Part shown: one piece after another, positions 52,659 to 60,738 of the stretch
How the letters are laid out: each line of letters begins with the position of its first letter
Numbering within the stretch: position 1 is the stretch's first letter
Position numbers and translations under genes: made by a program
Notes under the pieces: generated by a model
Database searches by the model: none
What the model saw: the letters and a program-made list of their open reading frames with translations, nothing else
What the model was told of the DNA's origin: nothing
From: CAJQQY01 sp045106765
GTDB taxonomy: Bacteria; Bacteroidota; Bacteroidia; Chitinophagales; Saprospiraceae
Direction: 5' to 3'
NCBI GenBank assembly: GCA_045106765.1
Contig: JBGCFD010000015.1
Location: forward strand, 1 to 64,000
DNA length: 64,000 nucleotides

Positions 52659-52955
52659 ATGAAAGAAATCATTACCAAACTCAATAAAAAGTTTGACAAT
52701 AAAACTCGACTAGGCATCATGTCTTTGTTGATGGTCAATGAGTGGGTGGAATTCAAAACATTTAAAGAAATGTTGGGAGTGAGTGATGGTAACCTCGCAA
52801 GTCACATTAAAACTTTGGAAGCTGAAAAATACTTACAAGTCAAAAAGCAATTTGTAGGAAAAAAACCACAGACTTCTTATGCTGTAACTAAGGTCGGAAA
52901 AAAAGCTTTTAATGATCACTTGGATGCATTGGAAGCATTGTTGAGAAGAAGGTAA
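52659..52955 (+). CDS. Winged-helix transcriptional regulator (MarR/ArsR-like, HTH_34 type)
   Basis: The 98-residue protein is a bare winged helix: FDNKTRLGIMSLLMVNEWVEF, recognition helix GVSDGNLASHIKTLEAEKYL and wing KKQFVGKKPQTSYAVTKVGK, with a C-terminal dimer helix. No ligand domain is attached. It lies 33 bases after the membrane-protein gene in one operon. The palindrome ACTTTG-N5-CAAAGT at the operon promoter and again just downstream of this gene, before the Coq4-like gene, is the probable binding site. Confidence 0.88.
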   Translation: MKEIITKLNKKFDNKTRLGIMSLLMVNEWVEFKTFKEMLGVSDGNLASHIKTLEAEKYLQVKKQFVGKKPQTSYAVTKVGKKAFNDHLDALEALLRRR

Positions 52956-52985
52956 AAATAATTTTCCATTTTTTTTGTTTTATAC

Positions 52986-53002
52986 ACTTTGAAAAACAAA
53001 GT
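52986..53002 (+). promoter_or_regulatory. Operator ACTTTG-N5-CAAAGT, site 2
   Basis: ACTTTG-AAAAA-CAAAGT followed by ACTTTTAA repeats site 1 at 51926-51942. The preceding TATAC may belong to a variant -7 element (TACACTTTG, with one extra base). It stands about 60 bases before the Coq4-like gene. Confidence 0.65.
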
Positions 53003-53063
53003 ACTTTTAAAAAAAGTAATCCTTGATTCTATTTCTAAAATATTAATAAAAATTTCTTAAGCT

Positions 53064-53567
53064 ATGAAAACTACATTATCCCTGAGAGAAAAACTGCTCA
53101 TCAGTTTGGTAGAATGGACAAAACCATGGTACGGTCGATTTTTCCAAAAATCAAAAATACCTTGGAAAACTAACTTAGCAAAATTAAAAAAATTTCCTCC
53201 CAAAACATTAGGAGGTGATTTGGCTCATTTTCTAGAAAAAGAAAATTTGTCCTTAATGCCAAAATTCGAAAGTCATGATGTCTATCATGTTTTATTAAAA
53301 TATAAAACTACCGTAGTCGAAGAAGCTCGGATGCAGTTTTTTCTCATGGGAAATCGAAAATATTCATTGTACATCATCGGTACGAATTTGATCGCTATGG
53401 CTTTCTATCCTGAGCAAATTCACTCATTTATCAGCGAATTTCAAAAAGGCAGGAAAGCCATCTCAATTGCCAAATGGAACTTTGAATTTTTATTAAATGA
53501 ACCTACAAAGTCGTTGCGAAAAATGATTTTCCGCCGACCTAATCAAAATATGCCTCTAACTTTTTAA
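53064..53567 (+). CDS. Coq4-like protein
   Basis: The 167-residue protein carries ESHDVYHVLLKYKT, which fits the HDxxH metal motif of Coq4, followed by TVVEEARMQFFLMGN and a C-terminal AxxIAKWNFE helix in the expected places. Coq4 works in ubiquinone synthesis, where it trims and hydroxylates ring intermediates. This organism has menaquinone genes, so a different quinone-related or lipid role is probable. There is no signal peptide; the N-terminal helix (EKLLISLVEWTKPWYGRFF) is amphipathic and may touch the membrane. It seems controlled by the same operator as the membrane/regulator pair upstream. Confidence 0.65.
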   Translation: MKTTLSLREKLLISLVEWTKPWYGRFFQKSKIPWKTNLAKLKKFPPKTLGGDLAHFLEKENLSLMPKFESHDVYHVLLKYKTTVVEEARMQFFLMGNRKYSLYIIGTNLIAMAFYPEQIHSFISEFQKGRKAISIAKWNFEFLLNEPTKSLRKMIFRRPNQNMPLTF

Positions 53568-53671
53568 ACCCATTTTTACAAACCAAAGGGCAAAGAATGT
53601 TGAACGTGCAGGAAATGTCGCTCTCTTCAAAAAGTTGGAGAGGCGGCGTTCTTTTAATCAAAAAAAAAATC

Positions 53672-54388
53672 ATGACAAATAAAATAAATGTTACTCTCAG
53701 AAATAATCAGCAATTACGTTTATTCTTTCTTTTAGCCGCAAGCACTCTTTTCAGTTTTTCCCTTTTCGCATTCCGATTAGAATATGTCGATTTCGATTAT
53801 TCAAAAATTCAAAGTGTTAGTGATATCTGCTTTTACCGAGGAACGCAAACTTTTTTCTTTCTGAATTGGAATCTATTTTTGGCTTGGATTCCCTACTTGA
53901 TTGCACTATCTCTTCCTTTCCTGCATCGAACATTTAACTCCAAAATACTTATTGTAGGAGCATTGTTATGTTGGTTGTTATTCTTTCCTAACGCACCTTA
54001 TATTATAACTGATTTTTTACATCTAAAAAAAAGAATGGGGATTCCACTTTGGTATGACTTGATGTTATTTATGTCTTTTGCTTGGACTGGTCTTATTTTA
54101 GGCTACGTCTCTTTACTTGAAGTTCAAACTTTTCTACGCAATTTTTTCTCAAAAACAATAATCAATATAGGAAGTATCATTGCAATTTTACTTTGTGGGT
54201 TTGGAATTTATTTAGGTCGATTTCAGCGATGGAATAGTTGGGATATTATCACACAACCATTTTCGCTGTTTGTAGATATTCTAAACATTTTGGCGCAGCC
54301 ACATACACTTGGTTTGGCAATTGTGTTGTCTGTTTTTTTGTTGTTAGGATATTTTACGTTGAACACTTTGGCGCAAAGTGAGCGGTAA
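53672..54388 (+). CDS. DUF1361 family membrane protein
   Basis: The ATG at 53672 is preferred over an upstream frame start at 53597, because the 25 extra residues include a likely hairpin region and no membrane character. The 238-residue protein has about seven transmembrane helices and the DUF1361 signature WLLFFPNAPYIITDFLHL plus LGRFQRWNSWDI. The family has no known function. It is followed by two small membrane proteins on the same strand, the first starting 25 bases after its stop. Confidence 0.8.
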   Translation: MTNKINVTLRNNQQLRLFFLLAASTLFSFSLFAFRLEYVDFDYSKIQSVSDICFYRGTQTFFFLNWNLFLAWIPYLIALSLPFLHRTFNSKILIVGALLCWLLFFPNAPYIITDFLHLKKRMGIPLWYDLMLFMSFAWTGLILGYVSLLEVQTFLRNFFSKTIINIGSIIAILLCGFGIYLGRFQRWNSWDIITQPFSLFVDILNILAQPHTLGLAIVLSVFLLLGYFTLNTLAQSER

Positions 54389-54413
54389 TTCTTTAATCAA
54401 AAAATATAAAATT

Positions 54414-54863
54414 ATGCTAAAACGATTCAGTCATTTTTCATTTTCTACTAAAGTTTGGTTAACGAGTGCAATCATTACTCCTTTATTTTTTCTATTATTC
54501 GATCCCATGCTTCCTCCAGTTTCAGGAATTTGGAAAGATCCAATTGAAATCATTTTTACCATGATAATTTTTGGAGGCGGATTGTCTATACCGAATTGGA
54601 TTTTATTAATCATCGCAACATGGCAACTCAGCAAAAAAGGAAAAAATATTCGGCAAATAAAAAATACACTCACTCTAATCTCCGTCAGTTTAACCTTGAT
54701 ATTATTTTTTCTTTTGATCGTTTTCGTTCAATTTCCAATCATGTGGTGGGCTGCTTTATTTTATGCTCTTACCGTTTCGATTGGCATTCAATTTTATCAT
54801 CTAAAAAATGTAACTCCAGAAGTTGCTTGGATGGAAAATATTCTCGACGATCACGTTTTTTAA
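54414..54863 (+). CDS. Small four-helix membrane protein with acidic C-terminal motif, tandem copy 1
   Basis: An ATG at 54414 (MLKRFSHFSFSTKVWLTSAI) is chosen; a GTG at 54378 would overlap the gene before. The 149-residue protein is paralogous to the next gene: KVWLTSAIITP against NVWLTSAILTP, GLSIPNWILLI against LFSIPNYLIFL, and ends WMENILDDHVF against MLEDILDDEVY. Four helices are seen. The tail matches those of two proteins in the operon at 8.8-11.2 kb. Function unknown. Confidence 0.7.
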   Translation: MLKRFSHFSFSTKVWLTSAIITPLFFLLFDPMLPPVSGIWKDPIEIIFTMIIFGGGLSIPNWILLIIATWQLSKKGKNIRQIKNTLTLISVSLTLILFFLLIVFVQFPIMWWAALFYALTVSIGIQFYHLKNVTPEVAWMENILDDHVF

Positions 54864-54883
54864 AAAAATAAAATTCAATTTTC

Positions 54884-55360
54884 ATGAATCATGTTTCTAA
54901 TCATTTTAAATATACCAGTAACGTTTGGCTAACAAGTGCAATTCTTACTCCGTGTATTTTTGGATTCATCATGACTCTATTTAGTGACGATGCGATGGAA
55001 ATGCCAATGGTTATTATTTTAGCTATTCCTTTTGGAATGTTATTTTCTATTCCCAATTACTTAATTTTTCTTTTTCTAATTTGGAAAATCAATACTGCCC
55101 AACTTTCCAAAATCGAAAAAAAAATAATCATCAATATCATTGGCGTTATTTTAACTTTTGCATTATTTATGTTGATTTTTCATCGTCCAAATAGAGTTGA
55201 AGAAGAAGGGTTTTATTTGGCACTTGGTTACAGCGCAACTTTGACTTTTGGTATTTGGTATTTTAATCTTGATCGAGGAAATACTCAATCAATTTTGGGG
55301 AAAAAGCAACTCCCAAAAATTAAAATGTTGGAAGATATTCTTGATGATGAAGTTTATTAA
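54884..55360 (+). CDS. Small four-helix membrane protein with acidic C-terminal motif, tandem copy 2
   Basis: This 158-residue paralogue of the preceding gene lies 20 bases downstream and shares the order of four helices, the VWLTSAI start and the ILDDEVY end. The FGIWYFNL helix before the tail also resembles FGIAIWYLN in the protein at 10296-10736. The two halves of the window thus hold two pairs of tail-sharing membrane proteins. No catalytic residues are visible. Confidence 0.7.
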   Translation: MNHVSNHFKYTSNVWLTSAILTPCIFGFIMTLFSDDAMEMPMVIILAIPFGMLFSIPNYLIFLFLIWKINTAQLSKIEKKIIINIIGVILTFALFMLIFHRPNRVEEEGFYLALGYSATLTFGIWYFNLDRGNTQSILGKKQLPKIKMLEDILDDEVY

Positions 55361-55450
55361 TCAACCGTAACCTAAAACCACCTTTGTTCTCTACTTTCAT
55401 TTTAAAAAAAATTCATATTTTACACGCTCATTATAACGAACCTAAAAAAT

Positions 55451-56713
55451 ATGGAAGTAGTCAACTCTCTTTTGATGGACGTGGAAGCATATGTGACTAA
55501 TTTTATCACCGAGCAAGTTGATAAAAAATTTGCCTATCACAATATTCAACACACGCTTGATGTGGTTAATGCAACAAAACAATTGAGTGCTGCACACAAT
55601 CTACATTCCAAAGAGTTAGAACTACTTTTGGTTGCAGCTTGGTTTCATGATATTGGCTATGATGAAGGGCCACTTGGGCATGAAGCACGAAGTTGTAATT
55701 ATGCAAAATCATTTCTTGAAAAATATGACTTTGAGGAGGCTGATATCAAACTGATTCAAAATTGTATCATGGCTACTAAAATGCCGCAAAGTCCAAATAC
55801 TTTATTTGAGAAAATTTTGTGTGATGCAGACATGAGTCATTTGGGCAAAAAAATATATTGGGAAAGATGTGGAAGGATTCGCCAAGAACTAACCTTGACT
55901 AAAAATACCACTATGTCAGAACCTGAGTGGATTGATTTTGAATTAAAATTTATCGTTAATCATAATTACCATACTGCTCTAGCTAACCATCTTTTTGAAA
56001 AACGAAAACGAAAACACATCCGTCAATTAAAAAAATTGAATGATCGACTTCATCCAAAAGAAGTACTTAGTGTAGATGAGATGGTTGAAAGTGAAAAGAA
56101 AAAAAGTAAAAAGAAACCAAAATCAAAAAAGGGGGTAAGTAAAAATGCAAAAGAAATTGCTATCCACAATGTAGAAGAAATTAGTCAACTAAAACTTGGT
56201 CGAGGAGTAGAAACGATGTATCGAACTGCTTACCGAACCCACGTCAACTTAAGTTCTATTGCAGATAACAAGGCCAATATCATGTTGAGTATCAATGCAA
56301 TTATTATTTCGATTTCAATTTCCACATTAGTTCCAAGTTTTGAGACTAATGAGAAATTACAAATTCCTACTATCGTTTTACTCGCTGTATGCTTAGGTTC
56401 TATCATCTTTGCTACATTATCTACTCGCCCAAAAATTACAGAAGGAAAGGTAACTCGAGATGATATTATTAATAGAAAAAGTAACCTTTTATTTTTTGGA
56501 AATTTTTATAATATGGAATTAAAAGATTTCGATTGGGGAATGATGGAAATGATTAAAGATTCTGATTTTCTGTACAGCACTATGACTCGCGATCTTTATT
56601 TTTTAGGAATTGTTTTGGCAAAAAAATATAAATACCTTCGATATTGTTATAGTATATTTATGTATGGATTGATTATTTCAGTAATCGTTTTCGCAATTGC
56701 ATTTCTTAAATAA
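55451..56713 (+). CDS. HD-domain phosphohydrolase fused to a Pycsar effector-type transmembrane domain
   Basis: Residues 1-200 form an HD domain with metal ligands H34 (HNIQHTLDV), H66-D67 (WFHDIGYDEG), H77 and D125 (CDADMSHLG). A Lys-rich linker (about 210-232) leads to a PycTM/DUF5706-like domain: TAYRTHVNLSSIADNKANIML, two helices (about 280-300 and 308-327), FFGNFYNMELKDF and a last helix (398-418). In Pycsar antiphage systems, PycTM proteins respond to cyclic CMP or UMP and disrupt the membrane. Here no pyrimidine cyclase gene is adjacent, and the HD domain could hydrolyse a nucleotide signal. It is a single-gene unit. Domain calls are good; the defence role is inferred. Confidence 0.85.
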   Translation: MEVVNSLLMDVEAYVTNFITEQVDKKFAYHNIQHTLDVVNATKQLSAAHNLHSKELELLLVAAWFHDIGYDEGPLGHEARSCNYAKSFLEKYDFEEADIKLIQNCIMATKMPQSPNTLFEKILCDADMSHLGKKIYWERCGRIRQELTLTKNTTMSEPEWIDFELKFIVNHNYHTALANHLFEKRKRKHIRQLKKLNDRLHPKEVLSVDEMVESEKKKSKKKPKSKKGVSKNAKEIAIHNVEEISQLKLGRGVETMYRTAYRTHVNLSSIADNKANIMLSINAIIISISISTLVPSFETNEKLQIPTIVLLAVCLGSIIFATLSTRPKITEGKVTRDDIINRKSNLLFFGNFYNMELKDFDWGMMEMIKDSDFLYSTMTRDLYFLGIVLAKKYKYLRYCYSIFMYGLIISVIVFAIAFLK

Positions 56714-57142
56714 AGAAAAATTACCTTGCCACTTTATTCATAGAATAATTTACTAAAAAGGTATTTTAAACAAAAACGATTAAACCTAAAAATCATTGAT
56801 AATTTTTGTCCTGCTTATATATTTGTTTTTCTCTATTTTTCTCTACATTTGAATTTGGAAAGCTATCTCATCTTTCCAAATTAATTTAAATTAACTCATA
56901 TATAATAAATGGTTATACTTCTTTAAGCGTTCTATTCTTTCTTCACCGTATTCAATTATTAGATTTTTTATCATCGTAGTACTTCGGTACTACCTTATCA
57001 TGCTTTTGTTTATGGCAAACTAAGCAAATAAGAATAATTATGCATTGCACAATTGATTGCATATGTATTCTATTTTGAAAACGTCAATAAAAAATCATCA
57101 ACATTTTTTATTCGGAAATTACAACACAACCTAAACTCATTC
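56714..57142. other. Intergenic region, one small hairpin
   Basis: This 429-base A+T-rich gap holds a seven-bp hairpin closed by a UUCG tetraloop (GTAGTAC-TTCG-GTACTAC, 56976-56993). No T-run follows it. An open frame that runs into the next gene from 57053 has no protein character. No promoter or RNA gene could be supported. Confidence 0.5.
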
Positions 57143-58618
57143 ATGAAAACACCTTCTGATGACATATTTCAGCTGATTCAAGCAATGACTGCTGCTGAAA
57201 AAAGATATTTTAAAATCCATTTTTCTTCTGAGAAAAGTTTGATAACCGAACTGTTTAATCTCCTCAATTCTATGAAGACTTATGATGAGGAAGGAGTTAA
57301 AAAATATTTTAAAAAATCTAAATTGAGTAAAAATTTAAAAGTCTACAAAATCATGTTAAGTGAACTTTTACTCAAATCCTTATCATCCTTTCGATATAAA
57401 AAATCTATCAATAGTCTTATTAGACAAAACTTGGAAGAAGTAGAAATTCTTGCTGAAAAAAAATTATATCTCCAAGCCAATAAAAAACTTCAAAAAACTA
57501 AACAACTCTGTTACAAACATGAAGAATTTGATCAACTAATTACTATCCTCCATTTAGAATATCTCCTCAAAGATTTTTATGTCTTTCCAATGTCTTCCAT
57601 GAGTTTGAACTTGTTAGAAGAAATTATGCAAACAAGTAATATCGTTTCAGAAATCTTTGAATCAAAGAAGTTAAATCACAAATTAAAATTAAGTGGAGGT
57701 AATTTTATTTCAAATAAAATATCACCTGCTGATTTAATATCAATCGAGGCATTCTTCAAGAATGATCTTAAAAATAAAAAATCTTTAAAAAAAGAATACT
57801 ATGCCATCTCAGGATTAGCTAATCTTAATTACAGCAAAAGAAATTTGGAAAAGGAATTACACTTTAGAAAAAAGGCAATTGATTTTTTCAAAACCAATCC
57901 CCATTTCACAATTAGTAACCCTCATAAATATTGGTCCGCTTACTTTTATCTCGCTAATAATTTTTTACAGAATAACAAACATGAACAATTTGAACAAACG
58001 GTTCAACATCTTAAAACTTTTAGTAATCAACATCCTTCATTTATTCGTAAAAATATTTTAATTCTAGTATTAGAATTAGCCTTCCATCGCAAACAGAAGA
58101 ATTTCACAACCATTATTAATAAACTAGAACCAGAAGTTTTAAAGCTAATCGAATTGTATGGGATAGCTGAAGAACGAAGTGCCGTATTATCATCAACCTC
58201 TTTGATGATGACCCATCTATCTCTTGGAAACCATCGCAAAGTTCAATTCTATTTAAAGAGACTATTTAAGTCCTCAATTGAGGGTGACATATTAAAATAT
58301 TATTTCGAAATCGTCAACATGATTTGCCACTTTGAAACTAGAGATTTTGACATCTTGCAAAATCTATTATCTTCTAAAAAGAGAAAAATTAAAAGAAATC
58401 CATCTTACGGAACTCCATTTTATAAAGAGGTACTAAATTTCTTTTCTCAACTTTTAGATCCTAAAAATGATCAGGTGAAAATCGTCAATCAACTTCAAGC
58501 TAAAATAAAACTCTACCCAGAAGATAGTTTCGTTGGAGTAATTCAATATTTTATTTTTGATAATTGGATGAAAGCGTTGCTCGCAAAAAAAACTTATAGC
58601 AAATATATAAATCAGTAG
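57143..58618 (+). CDS. Helical protein of unknown function with TPR-like repeats
   Basis: The start at 57143 (MKTPSDDIFQLIQ) is chosen; the preceding 30 codons have no protein character. The 491-residue protein begins with a compact helical domain (LTAAEKRYFKIHFS-type, LLNSMKTYDEEGVKKYFKK), then long helices (LEEVEILAEKKLYLQANKKLQ) and TPR-like pairs to the end. It is very Lys-rich and seems cytosolic. The plan resembles the protein at 42031-43470. I do not know its function. Confidence 0.65.
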   Translation: MKTPSDDIFQLIQAMTAAEKRYFKIHFSSEKSLITELFNLLNSMKTYDEEGVKKYFKKSKLSKNLKVYKIMLSELLLKSLSSFRYKKSINSLIRQNLEEVEILAEKKLYLQANKKLQKTKQLCYKHEEFDQLITILHLEYLLKDFYVFPMSSMSLNLLEEIMQTSNIVSEIFESKKLNHKLKLSGGNFISNKISPADLISIEAFFKNDLKNKKSLKKEYYAISGLANLNYSKRNLEKELHFRKKAIDFFKTNPHFTISNPHKYWSAYFYLANNFLQNNKHEQFEQTVQHLKTFSNQHPSFIRKNILILVLELAFHRKQKNFTTIINKLEPEVLKLIELYGIAEERSAVLSSTSLMMTHLSLGNHRKVQFYLKRLFKSSIEGDILKYYFEIVNMICHFETRDFDILQNLLSSKKRKIKRNPSYGTPFYKEVLNFFSQLLDPKNDQVKIVNQLQAKIKLYPEDSFVGVIQYFIFDNWMKALLAKKTYSKYINQ

Positions 58619-58670
58619 ATATTTTTCCATAAGCAATTGACATGCATAATTTGCTAGCTCAAGCTGTTTA

Positions 58671-59768
58671 CTATAAATCTGTCAACTCCCCTGCTCCCTC
58701 TCCTACGTGATCAGCAATCCATTCTCCATTTTCACATAGCGGTTCCATTTCTTCTTTGATAAAATTAAAAACATCGTCCTTGATTTTATCTGGAAAAAGT
58801 AAATGAATATTTGGTCCTGCATCTAAACTAAAATAAAGTGGTTGATTAGTTGCTGCTCGGTAGGCCCTGATTTTTTCAATCATCACCAAAGTATTTGGGC
58901 GAATCAAAATGTAAGATGGTTCGGAAGTCATCATGAGTGCATGGAGGGTCAGCGCTTCATTCTCAGTAATTTCTCCGAAAGTTTTGAGATCACCTTCTTC
59001 CAATGCTTTTAATAATTTTGCAAATCTTTCATTGGCTTGATCGTAACGATTTTGAGCAAAAATATTTCCTTCCATCAATCCATGCCCTGCTCGACTACTC
59101 ACACTTTTCTCTTTCCGATCGGCAATCAAAATCGTATCATGAAAAGTCTTAAAAACAGGATGCACTCGCTCGCCCCAAGGTATTGCAAACAAATTGGAAG
59201 AACCTTCTGCTGCTTCCGACTCACCCCAAATTGCCAAATGCGGGTAGACAGATCGGCTTGCACTTCCAGATCCTAATCGAGCAATGAATGATGACTTTTG
59301 GGAAAAATCATCCGAGTTTTCTAGCGTTCCAAAAAGTTCTTTTTCCAATGAACATAAACACGCTGCTAAAGCACTCATAGCAGAGGCTGAAGAAGCAATT
59401 CCTGTAGAATGAGGAAATGAATTATAGGAATGAATTGTCAAATGCAATTGAGTCAAAAATGGAAAAACATCAACAATACTTTCTAAAAAATTCAATACCT
59501 TATTTCGAAATGCATCGTTCTGCTGCTGCTCAAAAAAGAAATCCAACTCAACATTTTGATTATCCGTATCCTTTGGTCGGTACTCTAAAATGGTTTCTGT
59601 AAAAGCATTGTTAAGCGTAAAACTAATAGATGGATTTCGAGGAAGTTGTCTTCCATATTTTCCCCAATATTTAACCAATGCTAAATTGGAAGGACTGCGC
59701 CAAGCAATGCGACCTGAAGTGATATTTTCTTTATCTAAAATTAATGTTGGATTGACGTAGTCGAGCAT
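58671..59768 (-). CDS. mvaD: Diphosphomevalonate decarboxylase
   Basis: This GHMP-family enzyme turns mevalonate 5-diphosphate into isopentenyl diphosphate with ATP, the last step of the mevalonate route. The signatures are WRSPSNLALVKYWGK at the N-terminus, FPHSTGIASSASAMSALA (the phosphate loop) and RLGSGSASRSVYPH. A later DAGPNIHLLF strand is also typical. Length (365) is normal. Its presence implies isoprenoid synthesis by the mevalonate pathway, so the menaquinone side chain would come from it. The other pathway genes are not in the window. Confidence 0.92.
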   Translation of the reverse strand: MLDYVNPTLILDKENITSGRIAWRSPSNLALVKYWGKYGRQLPRNPSISFTLNNAFTETILEYRPKDTDNQNVELDFFFEQQQNDAFRNKVLNFLESIVDVFPFLTQLHLTIHSYNSFPHSTGIASSASAMSALAACLCSLEKELFGTLENSDDFSQKSSFIARLGSGSASRSVYPHLAIWGESEAAEGSSNLFAIPWGERVHPVFKTFHDTILIADRKEKSVSSRAGHGLMEGNIFAQNRYDQANERFAKLLKALEEGDLKTFGEITENEALTLHALMMTSEPSYILIRPNTLVMIEKIRAYRAATNQPLYFSLDAGPNIHLLFPDKIKDDVFNFIKEEMEPLCENGEWIADHVGEGAGELTDL

Positions 59769-59930
59769 TTTGATGATTTATTTCTTTTGGAAAACTTTTA
59801 AATTTTTATTCCTTAAAAATATCTACCGAAATAAAAGTGGTATTAACACTTCGAACACTAACACCGCTCCTTTAAGTTTTACTCGGTGAATAAATTTAAG
59901 AAGACAAAAGTAATTCAATTTCATGGAAAA

Positions 59931-59966
59931 AATAAACGCCACACTTTTACAAGTATGGCGTTTATT
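59931..59966 (-). terminator. Intrinsic terminator of the DUF4294 gene
   Basis: AATAAACGCCA-C-ACTT pairs with AAGT-A-TGGCGTTTATT around a short loop. A run of A on the left becomes the U-run on the minus strand. It lies 27 bases past the stop codon at 59993. Confidence 0.8.
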
Positions 59967-59992
59967 TTTTAACAAGAAATTGAAGTAACTGT

Positions 59993-60604
59993 TTAATAAT
60001 TTTTATACGAAATATCAAAATCATTGATCACTATATCTAAGATTGGATCATCTCCTTCATGATACCCTTCTTTTAAATCGTAATTGAAAAATTTTCCCAT
60101 TTGATGCCAATACCCTGCTGTCCAACCACCTTTCATATCTTTCATCAATGTGTAAAAAGGAGTATCTAATTCTTTTTCAATCATTTTGATTAAAATCTTT
60201 CCTTGCGTTTTAGTCAAATTTTTCAAAGGAGTTTTAAATTCTTTTTTGAGTTGTTTGTATTTTCGTTTGACAAATCTCTTTCTTTTTCGTTTACTCATTG
60301 TCTCTGTTGAGTCTTCGATTTCTCTAAAAATTTTAATGGCTTTTTGAGCATATGGAAAAACTTTGGATGCGTAATATCTATACTTTCGGTAAGTTCGATA
60401 GTCTTCCCTATTTTTAAATTTTTTAGGTGAGGAAATAGAAATATTATCCAAATCTGCCATGATAATTGTATCCGTTCCTTGGATAATTGCATCGAAGACA
60501 TAACCATTGATAGTTATTTTTTCTGTTTTCTCTTCATCCATTTGCGCTTGCAACTGCAAACTTATCATGGAAAATGTCAAAAGTATTAATGTAATTCGTT
60601 TCAT
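59993..60604 (-). CDS. DUF4294 family exported protein
   Basis: With the start at 60604 the protein begins with a signal peptide (MKRITLILLTFSMISLQLQAQ). A longer frame from 60625 adds seven residues before it. The 203-residue chain matches DUF4294, a Bacteroidota family: INGYVFDAIIQGTDTIIMADLD, YRTYRKYRYYASKVFPYAQKA and GGWTAGYWHQMGKFFNYDLKEGY. The middle is very basic (KRKRKRFVKRKYKQLKKEF). A periplasmic or envelope role is likely; none is established. Confidence 0.85.
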   Translation of the reverse strand: MKRITLILLTFSMISLQLQAQMDEEKTEKITINGYVFDAIIQGTDTIIMADLDNISISSPKKFKNREDYRTYRKYRYYASKVFPYAQKAIKIFREIEDSTETMSKRKRKRFVKRKYKQLKKEFKTPLKNLTKTQGKILIKMIEKELDTPFYTLMKDMKGGWTAGYWHQMGKFFNYDLKEGYHEGDDPILDIVINDFDISYKNY

Positions 60605-60738
60605 ATTTCTAATTAATATTTTCATTCAAATTAGATCATTAATAAAATAATCTATCCTTTGCTCTCTTTTTTAACGAAAGAACTAAGCCAAAGTATCGTT
60701 TTATTAATGATTTTAATTAAATATTAACGTAGCCTTTT

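Noticed and set aside
56976..56993. UUCG hairpin as a terminator or small RNA
   Set aside because: The seven-bp stem is stable, but there is no T-run or promoter to support a transcript.
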